Origin: Onchidella celtica
Lineage: Eukaryota > Mollusca > Gastropoda > Systellommatophora > Onchidiidae
NCBI GenBank assembly: GCA_963931925.1
Contig: OZ007571.1
Span: 57,254,754 to 57,318,753 of the forward strand
Length of the DNA stretch: 64,000 nucleotides
Direction: 5' to 3'
Part shown: positions 56,801-64,000 of the stretch, piece after piece
How the letters are laid out: each line of letters begins with the position of its first letter
How positions within the stretch are numbered: the stretch's first letter is position 1
Notes under the pieces: generated by a model
Told to the model about the DNA's origin: nothing
Databases searched by the model: none
The model's input: the letters and a program-made list of their open reading frames with translations, nothing else
Translations under genes and position numbers: made by a program

Positions 56801-59800
56801 CTGAACACATCTCAAATGACTCACAACGGAAGTCAGAATAGGCAGTGCATTCCTTGGCACAAAGCTCAGCAGACTTGATATTGCTTACTTTTGCATCAGC
56901 ACCGAAGCTGAAAACTTCAGCATTGTATTTTGTGTACTCAGCAGTATACAGTCCTGAAACAGAATGGTGGCTGATTTATAACTTGAAATGAATAAATTCG
57001 GAAAAAGGGGTAATTCATACAATAAAAATTTTCTAGAAATCTCAGAAATGAAAAATTAGAATCGAAAGCTCCATAAAAAAGTGAATAATACTAAAAGTGA
57101 AAAAAACCCATTTCAAATAAGTATTCCACAATTAAAAATATGTCCATTGTTGGAAATTATTTAAAACATAAATGAAAATTTTAGGCAGTTGAATTTTCAT
57201 CAGCCAAATGGTCATGGTAGTCTTTGCAAAATGTCTCATTCACTATTTATAAACAGATCAGTTACAGGTAACAAACAGTTATAGCCAATGTAAAGCTTAC
57301 TGGAATAAACATTAAAATTTTCATTGGCAATGACACCGGTGTTGGTAGCATTTTCCAGATCAGGGTGGATACTAGATATTCGACAAGTGCCTATAGTGAA
57401 AATGTAGTCAAACGCCTCACAGTCAAATGTGTTCTCCTGAAATAGAGGCATGGAAAGAGGGTCAGATATTGCTATCAATTATTATGGTACTTCAATACTA
57501 AATGTATGAAAATGTTTTCTCAATTTTTCACTTTTCACTTTTTCGATCCAGTGGCCATTTGAGCTGGAGCTATTCTGTCTGTTGATATGACAAAGACTGC
57601 AGGTTTTCGGCAACTGTGTTTTGCTGAATGTTTTCACAGGATGTTTTCTCTGGTTTTATGAAGTGTTGTTATTGGTTTGTTTCTGGTGCATAAATGCTGG
57701 TGAATAAACTACAATGTAAAATAGATTCTAAATGTGGTCACACTTTCCAAAGGATCTGTATGACATTATGATCACATCTATTAAGTGACATTCTACAGGA
57801 TGAAGCAGAGTAAGCCTATGTGCAATAGCTGATTTTAACCGGCCGACTATTTGGATGGTGATGTCATGACATTGAGTTTCAGTGAGAAAAAACTAGTTGG
57901 CTTGTGCATGAGGTCTTATTGAAACTCAATTTTGTGAAGTCACCATCCAACTAACTGACATATAAAATTGGCTGGAGTGCCTAGGATAAGTCATAAAGGG
58001 ACAGACGTTTCTAAACAAAATGTACTACAACTGCATTTGTCTGAACCATTGCCTAGAAGCAAGTATCAAACATTCCTATCTTTGATCTCATTTTGTTATG
58101 TATTATCTCAGAACCAATAGACTAGTGACCTGGCAGTGGCCATTATTTTCAGTTTTTCATTCTCTTTTCAGTTGTCAATCTTATTTTAAAGTTGTTTTTT
58201 CTTTTTACGTGTAATATACAAGTTCATTTATCTTTCTTTTGGATTTTGTTGTTAAGTCATACAGAATGCATTTAACATTTTCTAATGTGGAAGGTATTGC
58301 AACTGAGCATGACATATCTTTTCTCTGTTTTTTTTTTTTTTAATAATTTTTTTTATCCAGTTTTCTTGGTTTCTCTCTCTCCTCTCATTCTACAACTTAC
58401 AATTTACCACCCTTTTCTGTTCTGGTTACTAATCAAATTTGCCATTCCTGGAGGATGAGGAACCAACAGCAGCAAAACAACTGAGAAGTCTTTCCATATT
58501 CTCATACTGTTTTATTTATTTTCAGATACTGTTTCATTTGCTGCAGTTTTTTTGTTTTTTTTCTTTGTTTTAAACCTGATGGAGGATTTGTCATCTTCAA
58601 GCTTGTTTAATTTCTTTGATATTTTCTACTCTTTTGCAATGTATTGTATAATTTTGTTGTTTTTGACTCCTAACAGGAGCACATATTAACTTTGTAACGA
58701 GCCATGCTGGGATCCCTACAGGCTTTCTGGTTGTTTTTTTGCCCTTTAATTAATTTGTTCATTCTTTAAATGGTGGCTAGTACAAAAAGAGATTCAGGTA
58801 CCATTATACACATTCTTGCACACTCGGTCACGCTGATGCTATTGTGGAATACGGATATTGCCCCATCTGGAAGTTTGAACCCTGGGGTGACAACAAATTT
58901 CCTCAAAAGGCCACCTGTTAAAGATGGAAAAGGAAAACACATAGACACAGAGATAGATCAGTGTGGGCATTTATCTTCAGTTCAGTGCATTCACACTGAT
59001 ACTACAATCACCAATTTTTCATGATGATCTGCCAATAAAACTTGTTACATTGCGTAAACTGACCGACACTATACCATGTTGCCAACTAAGCCTAAGCCCT
59101 AATTTCCATGCAGAAATATTAAAACTCAGTTAACCAGATTCCCATTTATTGAATGAATGTCTTGGTTTCTGCAACAGAGACTCTAAGAGAAAAATATCAA
59201 AAAAAAATATGTTGAATGTTTTATAACTGTTATATCCAGCCCCTCTGTGTCTTATAATTAGCATTTTTGAAGAACTTGACTTTCTATAAAGAAATGTATA
59301 TATAATATATAATATACAGATAAGATAATGGCTTCTTTCACTGGAGGGAACATGGAGGTCTTGAGGCAAGTGAGGCAAGCCTCTCATGTCAACAGTACCA
59401 GGTTTGCATCCTGGTCGGTGCAGGCATGTTGGAATTTTGGGATTTTTCTCATATTTTCCTGTCCCTGATCCTATGGTTGGTAGGATCGAGCACCTAGTCT
59501 TCTCGGATAAGGACGAAAAATTCGGAGGGCACATGTGCATGTTGTGCACATTAAAGATACCTTGGCAGTTGGAAATTGAAAAGAGTAGGCCCAACAGGCC
59601 GCTGCCCGGGCAAAATTCTACAAAACTAATCCCTACCACAACAAGAAGAATAAAACAATAAAAAGTGAGGTGCAAATACAAGGGCAGCGAACGTCCTCAA
59701 ATAAAGATCTAAACACACCTCTTTTCATTTGAATATTCTTGTCGATGCCTGGCAAAACAATTTATTTACTTATTTTGTCATTCCCTCATGCAATCAAACA

Positions 59801-60572
59801 TGCAATTTCTACAAACCCCTTCTTCAGGCCCATCTTAACATCACTGTAGGCCTCTGGGCAAAGCAACAGGCTGTGGCATGCCCTTTAACCGCAACTACTC
59901 AGAAATTTGCATGCACTGGGCCCCTTAACCCTTAGGGCCCATAGGCAACTGCCCAGTGTGCTCATGCGTTGAGGCAGCTCTGCTCTTCTTTGTTCACTGA
60001 TTCACTGGTTTGTCAGTTTTCCAGTATACCCACCCACGTGCTAGAAGCTGGCAATGTAAACTGTACTGTAAACACTTGATTTGACTAATCAATAGCTATA
60101 ATCAATACTTTGGATGGCAACATCCGTTAGTCACCCTTTGAATTGTCTGTGATTTCTGTGTGCTGAACAAAAATAACAAATATGCCCATGGTGAAAATTA
60201 TCTCGTTCTTCTCTCTAACAATGCTAATAAATGAGTGGAATTCTCCAGAAAAATGCAATGGCAAATAATACGGCAAAAAAAAAAAAAGGTAAATAGCACA
60301 CTTTGATATTCAGATGAATGGTAGAAATATTCATGTCATACAACAATGTGTGAAACACTGAAAAGTGTTGTATCATATTGATGATTCATTTATGAATAAC
60401 CCAGTGATATCTCCAATGAAAACCAACTAAATTTATGTGACGGATTCTGAGATCCACATCCAACAAACTCACAATGGCAAACACATAAATTTTGATCCTT
60501 ACCTTCACTATTCTCTGGATCTGTAGGCATCAGGACATCATCTCTTATATCAGTGGCTAGGTAACCAATTTC
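50750..60572 (-). CDS. Type I membrane protein with three PAN/Apple-like modules and mucin-like stalk (nine exons, 5' incomplete)
   Basis: Nine exons on the minus strand join in one frame: 60572-60503, 58914-58802, 57436-57301, 56953-56711, 55337-55086, 53767-53675, 52361-52221, 51824-51777 and 50889-50750. They give about 410 residues. All junctions have AG acceptors, eight donors fit GT or GC, and each phase matches its partner. Most introns are phase 1, as in extracellular proteins built by exon shuffling. Order: short N-terminal linker, three cysteine modules of about 80 residues (one over two exons, two in single exons), Ser/Thr/Pro/Gln stalk, transmembrane helix, tail of about 22 residues. 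PAN/Apple modules bind proteins or glycans outside the cell; the ligand here is unknown. The start codon and signal peptide were not found. I recognise the architecture, not an orthologue. Confidence 0.8.
51220..51451 (-). mobile_element. SINE fragment with 25-base G-run
   Basis: On the minus strand the core (complement of GGGCCCTCCGAATT, GTGCGCAACGTGCAC) and the 3' part with AAGGGCAGCGAACC match the SINE family. A poly-G run (plus-strand 51293-51317) interrupts it. It lies in the intron between stalk exon C and the terminal exon. The tRNA-like head is missing. Confidence 0.7.
51777..51824 (-). CDS. Stalk exon C (short)
   Basis: A 48-bp exon in phase 1-1, acceptor TTCCTCAG, donor GTAATT. It encodes QKSCAQKSPDSSSDT and includes one unpaired cysteine. 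Its short length makes it the least certain internal exon, but the phase fits on both sides. Confidence 0.55.
51950..52780 (-). repeat. Intragenic duplication, copy A (contains stalk exon B)
   Basis: Intron sequence on both sides of stalk exon B matches that around stalk exon A. Shared words include CAGAxTCTGGTGTGTAGAT, CCTGCCAGTGTAAACAG and CCAGTGGATTAAT on one side. On the other are CCAATTCTCTT, GCAAAAAGGCATTTxTCCTTA, GCTATGAAAAGCC and GCATCAAACCTCAG. Confidence 0.8.
52221..52361 (-). CDS. Stalk exon B (three internal repeats, GC donor)
   Basis: A 141-bp exon in phase 1-1, acceptor TTTAATCAG. It encodes KPSQTAKPNTDS, then NPAQTEKPNIDS, NPTQTENPNTHS and SPAQTETNTS, i.e. a 12-residue-type repeat. 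The donor is GCAAGT where the paralogous exon has GTAAGT in the same context (ACATCAG before it). That suggests a single T-to-C change making a GC-AG intron. If the site were skipped the frame would reach a stop within about 10 codons. Confidence 0.7.
53034..53644. mobile_element. Non-autonomous hAT-like element in an intron
   Basis: It starts CAGTGGTTCTCAACCTTTT and ends with the complement of CAGTGATTCTCAATGGAGG, ends typical of hAT MITEs. The 611-bp interior is C-rich and non-coding. Copy A of the intragenic duplication lacks it, so it inserted after the duplication. The flanking 8-mers (TTCTAACG, ACAAAGAG) no longer match. Confidence 0.75.
53675..53767 (-). CDS. Stalk exon A (Ser/Thr/Pro-rich, duplicated)
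   Basis: A 93-bp exon in phase 1-1, acceptor CCCAATAG, donor GTAAGT. It encodes ANPSSSDKPSQTTDPNTTSK and PAQTANPKTS, a low-complexity stalk likely to be O-glycosylated. It is paralogous to the exon at 52221-52361, which shares KPSQT, PAQT and the NxxTS end. The surrounding introns are duplicated too. Confidence 0.75.
54216..55085 (-). other. Intron, nothing further recognised
   Basis: AT-rich intron sequence between PAN/Apple module 3 and stalk exon A. Short open frames on the plus strand are not supported. Confidence 0.4.
55086..55337 (-). CDS. PAN/Apple module 3 (single exon)
   Basis: A 252-bp exon in phase 1-1, acceptor CTTTCAG, donor GTAGGT. It encodes NHLFDYVERKHQ, EECAQLC, LPSCASFEVC, ISCTFSTADP and a terminal RPCTLYT. 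The cysteine layout is the same as in module 2. TVNRT contains an N-glycosylation motif. The frame stays open past the donor to 55036, but the donor and phase agree with the next exon. Confidence 0.8.
55488..55705. repeat. Small inverted repeat in an intron
   Basis: GGATCCGAGACATAAGATAC at the left is complemented by GTATTCTGTGTCTCGGATCA at the right. The similarity continues inward (GACGGATCAATTCGTCATATTCC against GGAATGGTTCATCTCCG). It is probably a MITE of about 220 bp. A minus-strand open frame through it is not a supported exon. Confidence 0.55.
56711..56953 (-). CDS. PAN/Apple module 2 (single exon)
   Basis: A 243-bp exon in phase 1-1, acceptor TGTTTCAG, donor GTGAGT. It encodes 81 residues: GLYTAEYTKYNAEV-like start (first codon split), AELCAKEC, FRCESFEMC, GTCRLYK and a terminal TSCVPYS. 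The six cysteines and the RCESF block align with module 1 (DCEAF) and module 3 (SCASF). A symmetrical exon can be duplicated or skipped without changing frame. Confidence 0.85.
57301..57436 (-). CDS. PAN/Apple module 1, second half
   Basis: Acceptor CTATTTCAG, donor GTAAGC. The frame reads ENTFDCEAFDYIFTIGTCRI, giving the C-x-A/S-F and G-x-C elements that follow the first pair in PAN/Apple modules. NATNTG holds a possible N-glycosylation site. Ends in phase 1. Confidence 0.8.
57811..57985. mobile_element. Palindromic TA-flanked MITE, third copy
   Basis: It shares CCGGCCGACTATTTGGATG, GATGTCATGACATTGAGTTTC, TTATTGAAACTCAATTTTG and TCACCATCCAACTA with 18896-19073. It begins near TAAGCC and ends near GCCTAGG. 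It lies in the intron between the two halves of PAN/Apple module 1. Confidence 0.6.
57986..58801 (-). other. Intron, nothing further recognised
   Basis: T-rich intron sequence with poly-T runs (58331-58346), without recognised elements. Confidence 0.4.
58802..58914 (-). CDS. PAN/Apple module 1, first half
   Basis: Acceptor TTTAACAG, donor GTACCT. The frame reads GGLLRKFVVTPGFKLPDG and ends VTECARMCIM. The CARMC pair in a helix-like stretch is the usual first cysteine pair of a PAN/Apple module. Enters in phase 1 and leaves in phase 0, exactly fitting the next exon. Confidence 0.75.
59342..59716 (+). mobile_element. SINE, longest copy in window
   Basis: It has a degenerate tRNA-like head (GAGGTCTTGAGGCAAG, CTCTCATG, GGTTTGCATCC as B-box relic). 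The core follows (CTTCTCGGATAAGGACG, CATTAAAGATACCTTGGCAG, GCCCGGGCAAAATT), then a 3' part with AAGTGAGGTGCAAATAC and AAGGGCAGCGAACGTCC. It inserted into an intron of the membrane-protein gene, in antisense orientation to the gene. Confidence 0.75.
59826..59990. mobile_element. hAT-like remnant, related to 47076-47264
   Basis: Shared words: AAGCAACAGGCTG, AAATTTGCATGC, GGGCAACTG-like GGCAACTGCCCAGTGTG and GGCAGC-rich end. Termini are decayed. Confidence 0.45.
59991..60502 (-). other. Intron, nothing further recognised
   Basis: AT-rich sequence without recognised elements. Confidence 0.4.
60503..60572 (-). CDS. Membrane-protein gene, first visible exon
   Basis: Acceptor GTCTTTCAG, donor GTAAGG. 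It encodes EIGYLATDIRDDVLMPTDP and ENSE and ends in phase 1. The hydrophobic sequence that appears upstream in the same frame is the intron's T-rich tract: it lacks an ATG and should not be read as a signal peptide. Upstream exons must exist. Confidence 0.6.
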
Positions 60573-61035
60573 CTGAAAGACCGAAATAAATAAAATTAAC
60601 AACACCAACAAAAAAATTATAAACAAGCCTATTCATTCATTCTTCGACCAACACATGGAACCAACTAAAGACAGAATGAAAAAAAATGAATAGAAATACC
60701 ATAGTTTTGGGGAATCGAACAAAAAAAATTACAGCAATACAACATAATATTTTAATACAAACAGAGCAGTCATACTGGCTGACTGGGTTGTGTTTAAATC
60801 ATACATTATATAAAGAGCATTCGCAAACATATCTCGACCCATCAAGCCAAATACTCTCTCGCGCATCCCTCATTTCTAAGCTTATTAAGTGTTGTATCAT
60901 GGTGAGTTTTAATACTGCATTAAGTCTTCACATGTATAGCTTGACAAAACAACTACAATAAACAAAGCAAACGGAGTCGTCGCATTGCTCCTGTGACTTA
61001 ACAACTGGGAAGTTGCAGTGTTAGCCGGTGTAGCA
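60573..61035. other. Upstream of first visible exon, no gene seen
   Basis: This must contain at least an intron of the membrane-protein gene. No start codon, signal peptide or promoter could be recognised here or further right. Confidence 0.35.
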
Positions 61036-61190
61036 GGCCAGATTATACCCCCGCCAGACTATACCCGGGGTTAAACTGGCCTAGCCCAGAATATCCCCCG
61101 GGGTATATTCTGGGCTAGGCCAGTTTATACCCCGGGGTTTACTTTGGGCTAGGCCAGACTATACCCCCCCTGTCCAGATTATACCCCCTA
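61036..61190. repeat. GC-rich palindrome and tandem block of TATACCCC units
   Basis: The centre is a near-perfect hairpin: AAACTGGCCTAGCCCAGAAT (61073-61092) is complemented by ATTCTGGGCTAGGCCAGTTT (61107-61126), with the CCCCCGGGG axis at 61095-61103. On both sides the words CCAGACTATACCCC, CCAGATTATACCCCC and CAGTTTATACCCCGGGG repeat every 25-40 bases. It contrasts sharply with the AT-rich surroundings. Confidence 0.85.
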
Positions 61191-61383
61191 CTTTTTTTTA
61201 AAAACAAGTCAAGACCGTAGTTTATTTCAACTTTAGTTTGAATTGTTCATTATCACTGTCATCAGATATCATATTGAAGCACACATTTTTGACTCTTGTA
61301 AATTATGATACATTTAAAAGGACATAAACATGCTTAAAAAGCATTGGTATACAAAAGGATTGAAAATCAATTGAAACTGATAT

Positions 61384-62592
61384 TGTTACGATCACGTGCG
61401 TGAAGATGGTCACGACCACGTGTGTGATGAGTACCTAACTTATTTACCTTTCAAACCCAGCTAACAAGCCAAGCAAGCAGACCAGCGATCATCGGACATA
61501 TGGAGTGAGATTTAAATTAAACGATATTTAATTATAAATGCATGACAAAACTTATGTCAAAACATTCAACTCATGATAATCACATACATAATCACAAAAA
61601 CAGAGATACTTCAAATTTACTCTTGGGGATCATGGCTATTATCTATTCCCCGTTTCACATCTAGATCTAATCCCTTTGTCTATAAACTTAACTACGTATA
61701 CTTAATAGTCTCTGTCAACAGCTGCCCTCCTCGTTGATGCAGTTTCACTTCTCCAGAGTTCACACAATCCTTTCTAGATCTTTAATTTCGACGATAAAAG
61801 GGGAAACAGACGCCCCTGGCTTCACACTAATAAGAACACACAGTTCACACCCGCCATCGTAGATTACTTGTTCCTTGAGGGGTTCTCGACATCCCGTCCT
61901 CAAGACTCTTCAACTTGCAAACACACAGCACACCGACGGTTCACACCCGCCATCGTAGATTCACGAGCTTCTGATGGGTTCCCATCCTATCATCAGAACT
62001 CCTCAACTTCTGGTCCCCATGGAACGACCTTCCACTGGTCGCCCGGACCGATAAATTCTTCTTATTGGGAAATAAATGTGAACATCATGGATCCCTCACA
62101 CACCTAACACTTCTGGTCCCCACTGGCACGACCTTCCACTTGTCGCCCGGACCGATAAATTCTGCGTCTTCCTTTAGGAATGAATAACTTGGGAACCTCA
62201 TAGATTCCTCACATACATAACACCCCTGGTCCCCATGGCACGACCTTCCACCTGTCGCCCGGACCACTTCTCGCTGCGTCTTCCTTTAGGAATGAATAAC
62301 TTGGGAACCACGTGTGTCGAGCTTCTCCTCTACTTATACTCCCGAGGTTTTTGCACACGCGACTAGTTTAAAGCGAGTCGTGTGTATCTATCCACGCTCG
62401 TCAACAATGTTAAAAACCGTGTTTTCCCCTGCTAAGCTCACCCCCCTAGACTCGTGGCGCACAAGGCCACCGACCTTCCTCGTGATATTTAATCTTTCAT
62501 GCTCGACAACAACTTTAAACTCCCCTTCTCCCCTACTAAGTTTAGCCCCTCTACACTCGTGGCGTACAAGGTCATCAACCTTAATCGTGACA
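61384..62592. mobile_element. Solo LTR with internal tandem duplications, 4-bp target duplication
   Basis: The 1209-bp element begins TGTTACGATCACG and ends TTAATCGTGACA (TG...CA; TGTTACGAT against the complement TGTCACGAT). ATAT flanks it on both sides (61380-61383 and 62593-62596). Internally, CACACCCGCCATCGTAGATT occurs twice (near 61846 and 61941). TGGTCCCCatgGxACGACC with GTCGCCCGGACC occurs three times (near 62010, 62112, 62226). ACTCGTGGCGxACAAGG with flanking sequence occurs twice (near 62450, 62555). Transcription orientation is unclear. Confidence 0.75.
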
Positions 62593-62621
62593 ATATGATT
62601 AAACTTTAACACTAATTTTAC

Positions 62622-62800
62622 TTGTGTCCGTTGGTATTATTATTGTTTTGGTTTTTTTATAATTAGTTGTCCATGAGTTAAACATGTATTGTAATTTTTT
62701 TGTTTGGCACCACTAACATATACTTAGTGGCAAGGTATGAACTAATTATAAGACTCATAAGTGTAAAGTTATCTGAATCTTATTATAATTTTTGAAAATC
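62622..62800 (+). repeat. Diverged direct repeat with 63520-63690
   Basis: Similar order of words: GTCCGTTGGTATT/TTCGTTGGCATGTT, TTTGGCACCACTAACATATACTTAGT-like against TTTGGCACTGACATACACTTAGT-like, and GACTCATAA with an AAGT end. It is about 170 bp and clearly diverged. Confidence 0.55.
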
Positions 62801-63380
62801 AGAAATGTGCTTGATATGTCGGAACAACTAGATCTATATATAAAGTTACACTGATGCAGAGAGAAAGGCCAGAAAAGAATACATAGAGAAAAAAACAACA
62901 ACAACATTTTAACAACTGGACTGGCAGATGGTGCAATTCCATCATCCAGCAGACATTAAATACTTCACACAAAACTAAATACATACTAAAATTGTTTCAC
63001 ATAATGAATTTAACCTGTCCAGATCCACTTGAAACGTTACAGAAAGCTAACCAGTAATATACAATAATAACAATAAGAAAACCAAATCATCTTATTTACT
63101 CTTGAAAATAAAGAGAATATAATCAATATCAGAATCACCATCATCTTGGAATAATACAAAGATAAGAGGGAATATAAAAATGACCTACACATCATTCTAG
63201 AATCTATAAGCAGCAATAATATATGTGTATATGTACCAAGTACATGTAAAAAATAATGTGTTAAATCTTTTCAACTATTATAAGTAGAACTGGACTGAAA
63301 GCTTTAGCGAAGTAGCTTTGATAGTCATGTAAAATGACAGATTAAATCCATTGAGACAACAGTGCATTGCAGAAAGTAAT
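62801..63380. other. Non-coding stretch, no gene seen
   Basis: AT-rich. A minus-strand open frame at 62799-62984 has a hydrophobic stretch and an ATG (62982-62984). No splice signals in phase with the membrane-protein gene were found, so it is not proposed as its first exon. Confidence 0.3.
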
Positions 63381-63985
63381 TATAGTATGTTATGGCAAAA
63401 ATTCGATGGATCATGTTGCATGAACATGTCTTGTTAGTAAATTCTTTGATAGCGTATTTGTAGAAATGTATACATTTTATGTAGCTCATGGTTTAAGGCA
63501 CTGGATTAGTGTCACTCACGTTCGTTGGCATGTTGTAGTTGTTTTTGTAGTTGATTGCCATTGAGTAAAATTTGCACGGTACTGTTTCTTTGGCACTGAC
63601 ATACACTTAGTCCCAATGGATGAAATAATTAACGGACTCATAAAAATGAAGTCATTTTAAATATTTTTTTGTGTACAAATACACAGTTGTTAAATCCCTT
63701 GGCAAGGGACGTGTTAAGCTTAGGAAGGTAAAGACGGACAAGGTCTTTTCTTTTTTTTTTTTTTATTTCATTTCACTCGCGAGTGACATTCCCTTACTCA
63801 CTATAAGTTATAACACATAAGTTCAATCTTTCAAATACCTTGCAAACTAATCCAGTGTCTTAAACCGTAATGTACATGAAATGTATATCTTTCTACAAAT
63901 AACCTATCAAAGAATGATACTCACTAACAAGAAATACTGTTAATGTAACATGATCCATTGAATTTTGCCTCAACATGCTATAGAT
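63381..63985. mobile_element. Fold-back element with arms of about 140 bp
   Basis: The left arm 63381-63515 is complementary to the right arm 63836-63985 with small indels: TATAGTATGTTATGGCAAAA against the complement of TTTTGCCTCAACATGCTATA; CTTGTTAGT, ATTTGTAGAAA and GTTTAAG-CACTGGATTAGT are shared. The 320-bp interior holds the direct repeat relative of 62622-62800 and a T-run at 63746-63763. Confidence 0.75.
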
Positions 63986-64000
63986 CTTATTACCTTTTAT

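Noticed and set aside
60573..60626. A hydrophobic leader just upstream of the first visible exon that resembles a signal peptide.
   Set aside because: There is no ATG in frame, and the bases are the polypyrimidine tract of a good splice acceptor.
1..64000. CRISPR arrays, rRNA genes, functional tRNA genes, and bacterial promoters or operons.
   Set aside because: None seen. The tandem arrays lack spacers, and the introns and retroelements point to an animal genome.

Overview
The window looks like eukaryotic, animal nuclear DNA, most likely from a mollusc or a related lophotrochozoan. The grounds are introns with GT-AG signals, tRNA-derived SINEs with a shared core, LINE and hAT remnants, miniature inverted-repeat elements, long (GA)n, (CA)n and (CCAA)n tracts, and no operons or bacterial ribosome-binding sites. 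The species call is inference. Roughly four fifths of the window is repeat-derived.

Layout. 1-2556 (minus) is most of a hAT-family transposon (ZMYM1-like transposase). One intron, one in-frame stop codon and one terminal inverted repeat are visible; the other end lies outside the window. 2557-21900 is a patchwork: simple repeats, 3' ends of LINEs, several MITE families (one with clean 8-bp target duplications), and minisatellites of 111, 97 and 21 bp. 21908-45499 is dominated by a near-perfect palindrome with arms of about 11.3 kb (22801-34149 and 34150-45499). Each arm carries the same degenerate APE-endonuclease/reverse-transcriptase LINE, a SINE, two MITEs and microsatellites. The axis sits inside a small fold-back insertion, and a second copy of that insertion in direct orientation lies exactly at the left edge of the palindrome. 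45500-49130 holds a GA tract, a LINE-derived mini-element, a hAT-like remnant and a solo LTR with a 5-bp target duplication.

49150-60572 (minus) is the one clear host gene. Nine exons with mutually consistent splice phases encode a type I membrane protein: three PAN/Apple-like cysteine modules, a Ser/Thr/Pro-rich stalk built from duplicated exons, one transmembrane helix and a short cytoplasmic tail. The 5' exons with start codon and signal peptide were not found and may lie beyond the right edge. 60573-64000 holds a GC-rich palindrome, a second solo LTR with internal tandem duplications, and a fold-back element.

The most unusual structure is the giant palindrome. Its architecture fits a self-primed fold-back at a pre-existing hairpin followed by a template switch. 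Assembly error must be excluded first, although at least two substitutions and a homopolymer-length difference separate the arms.
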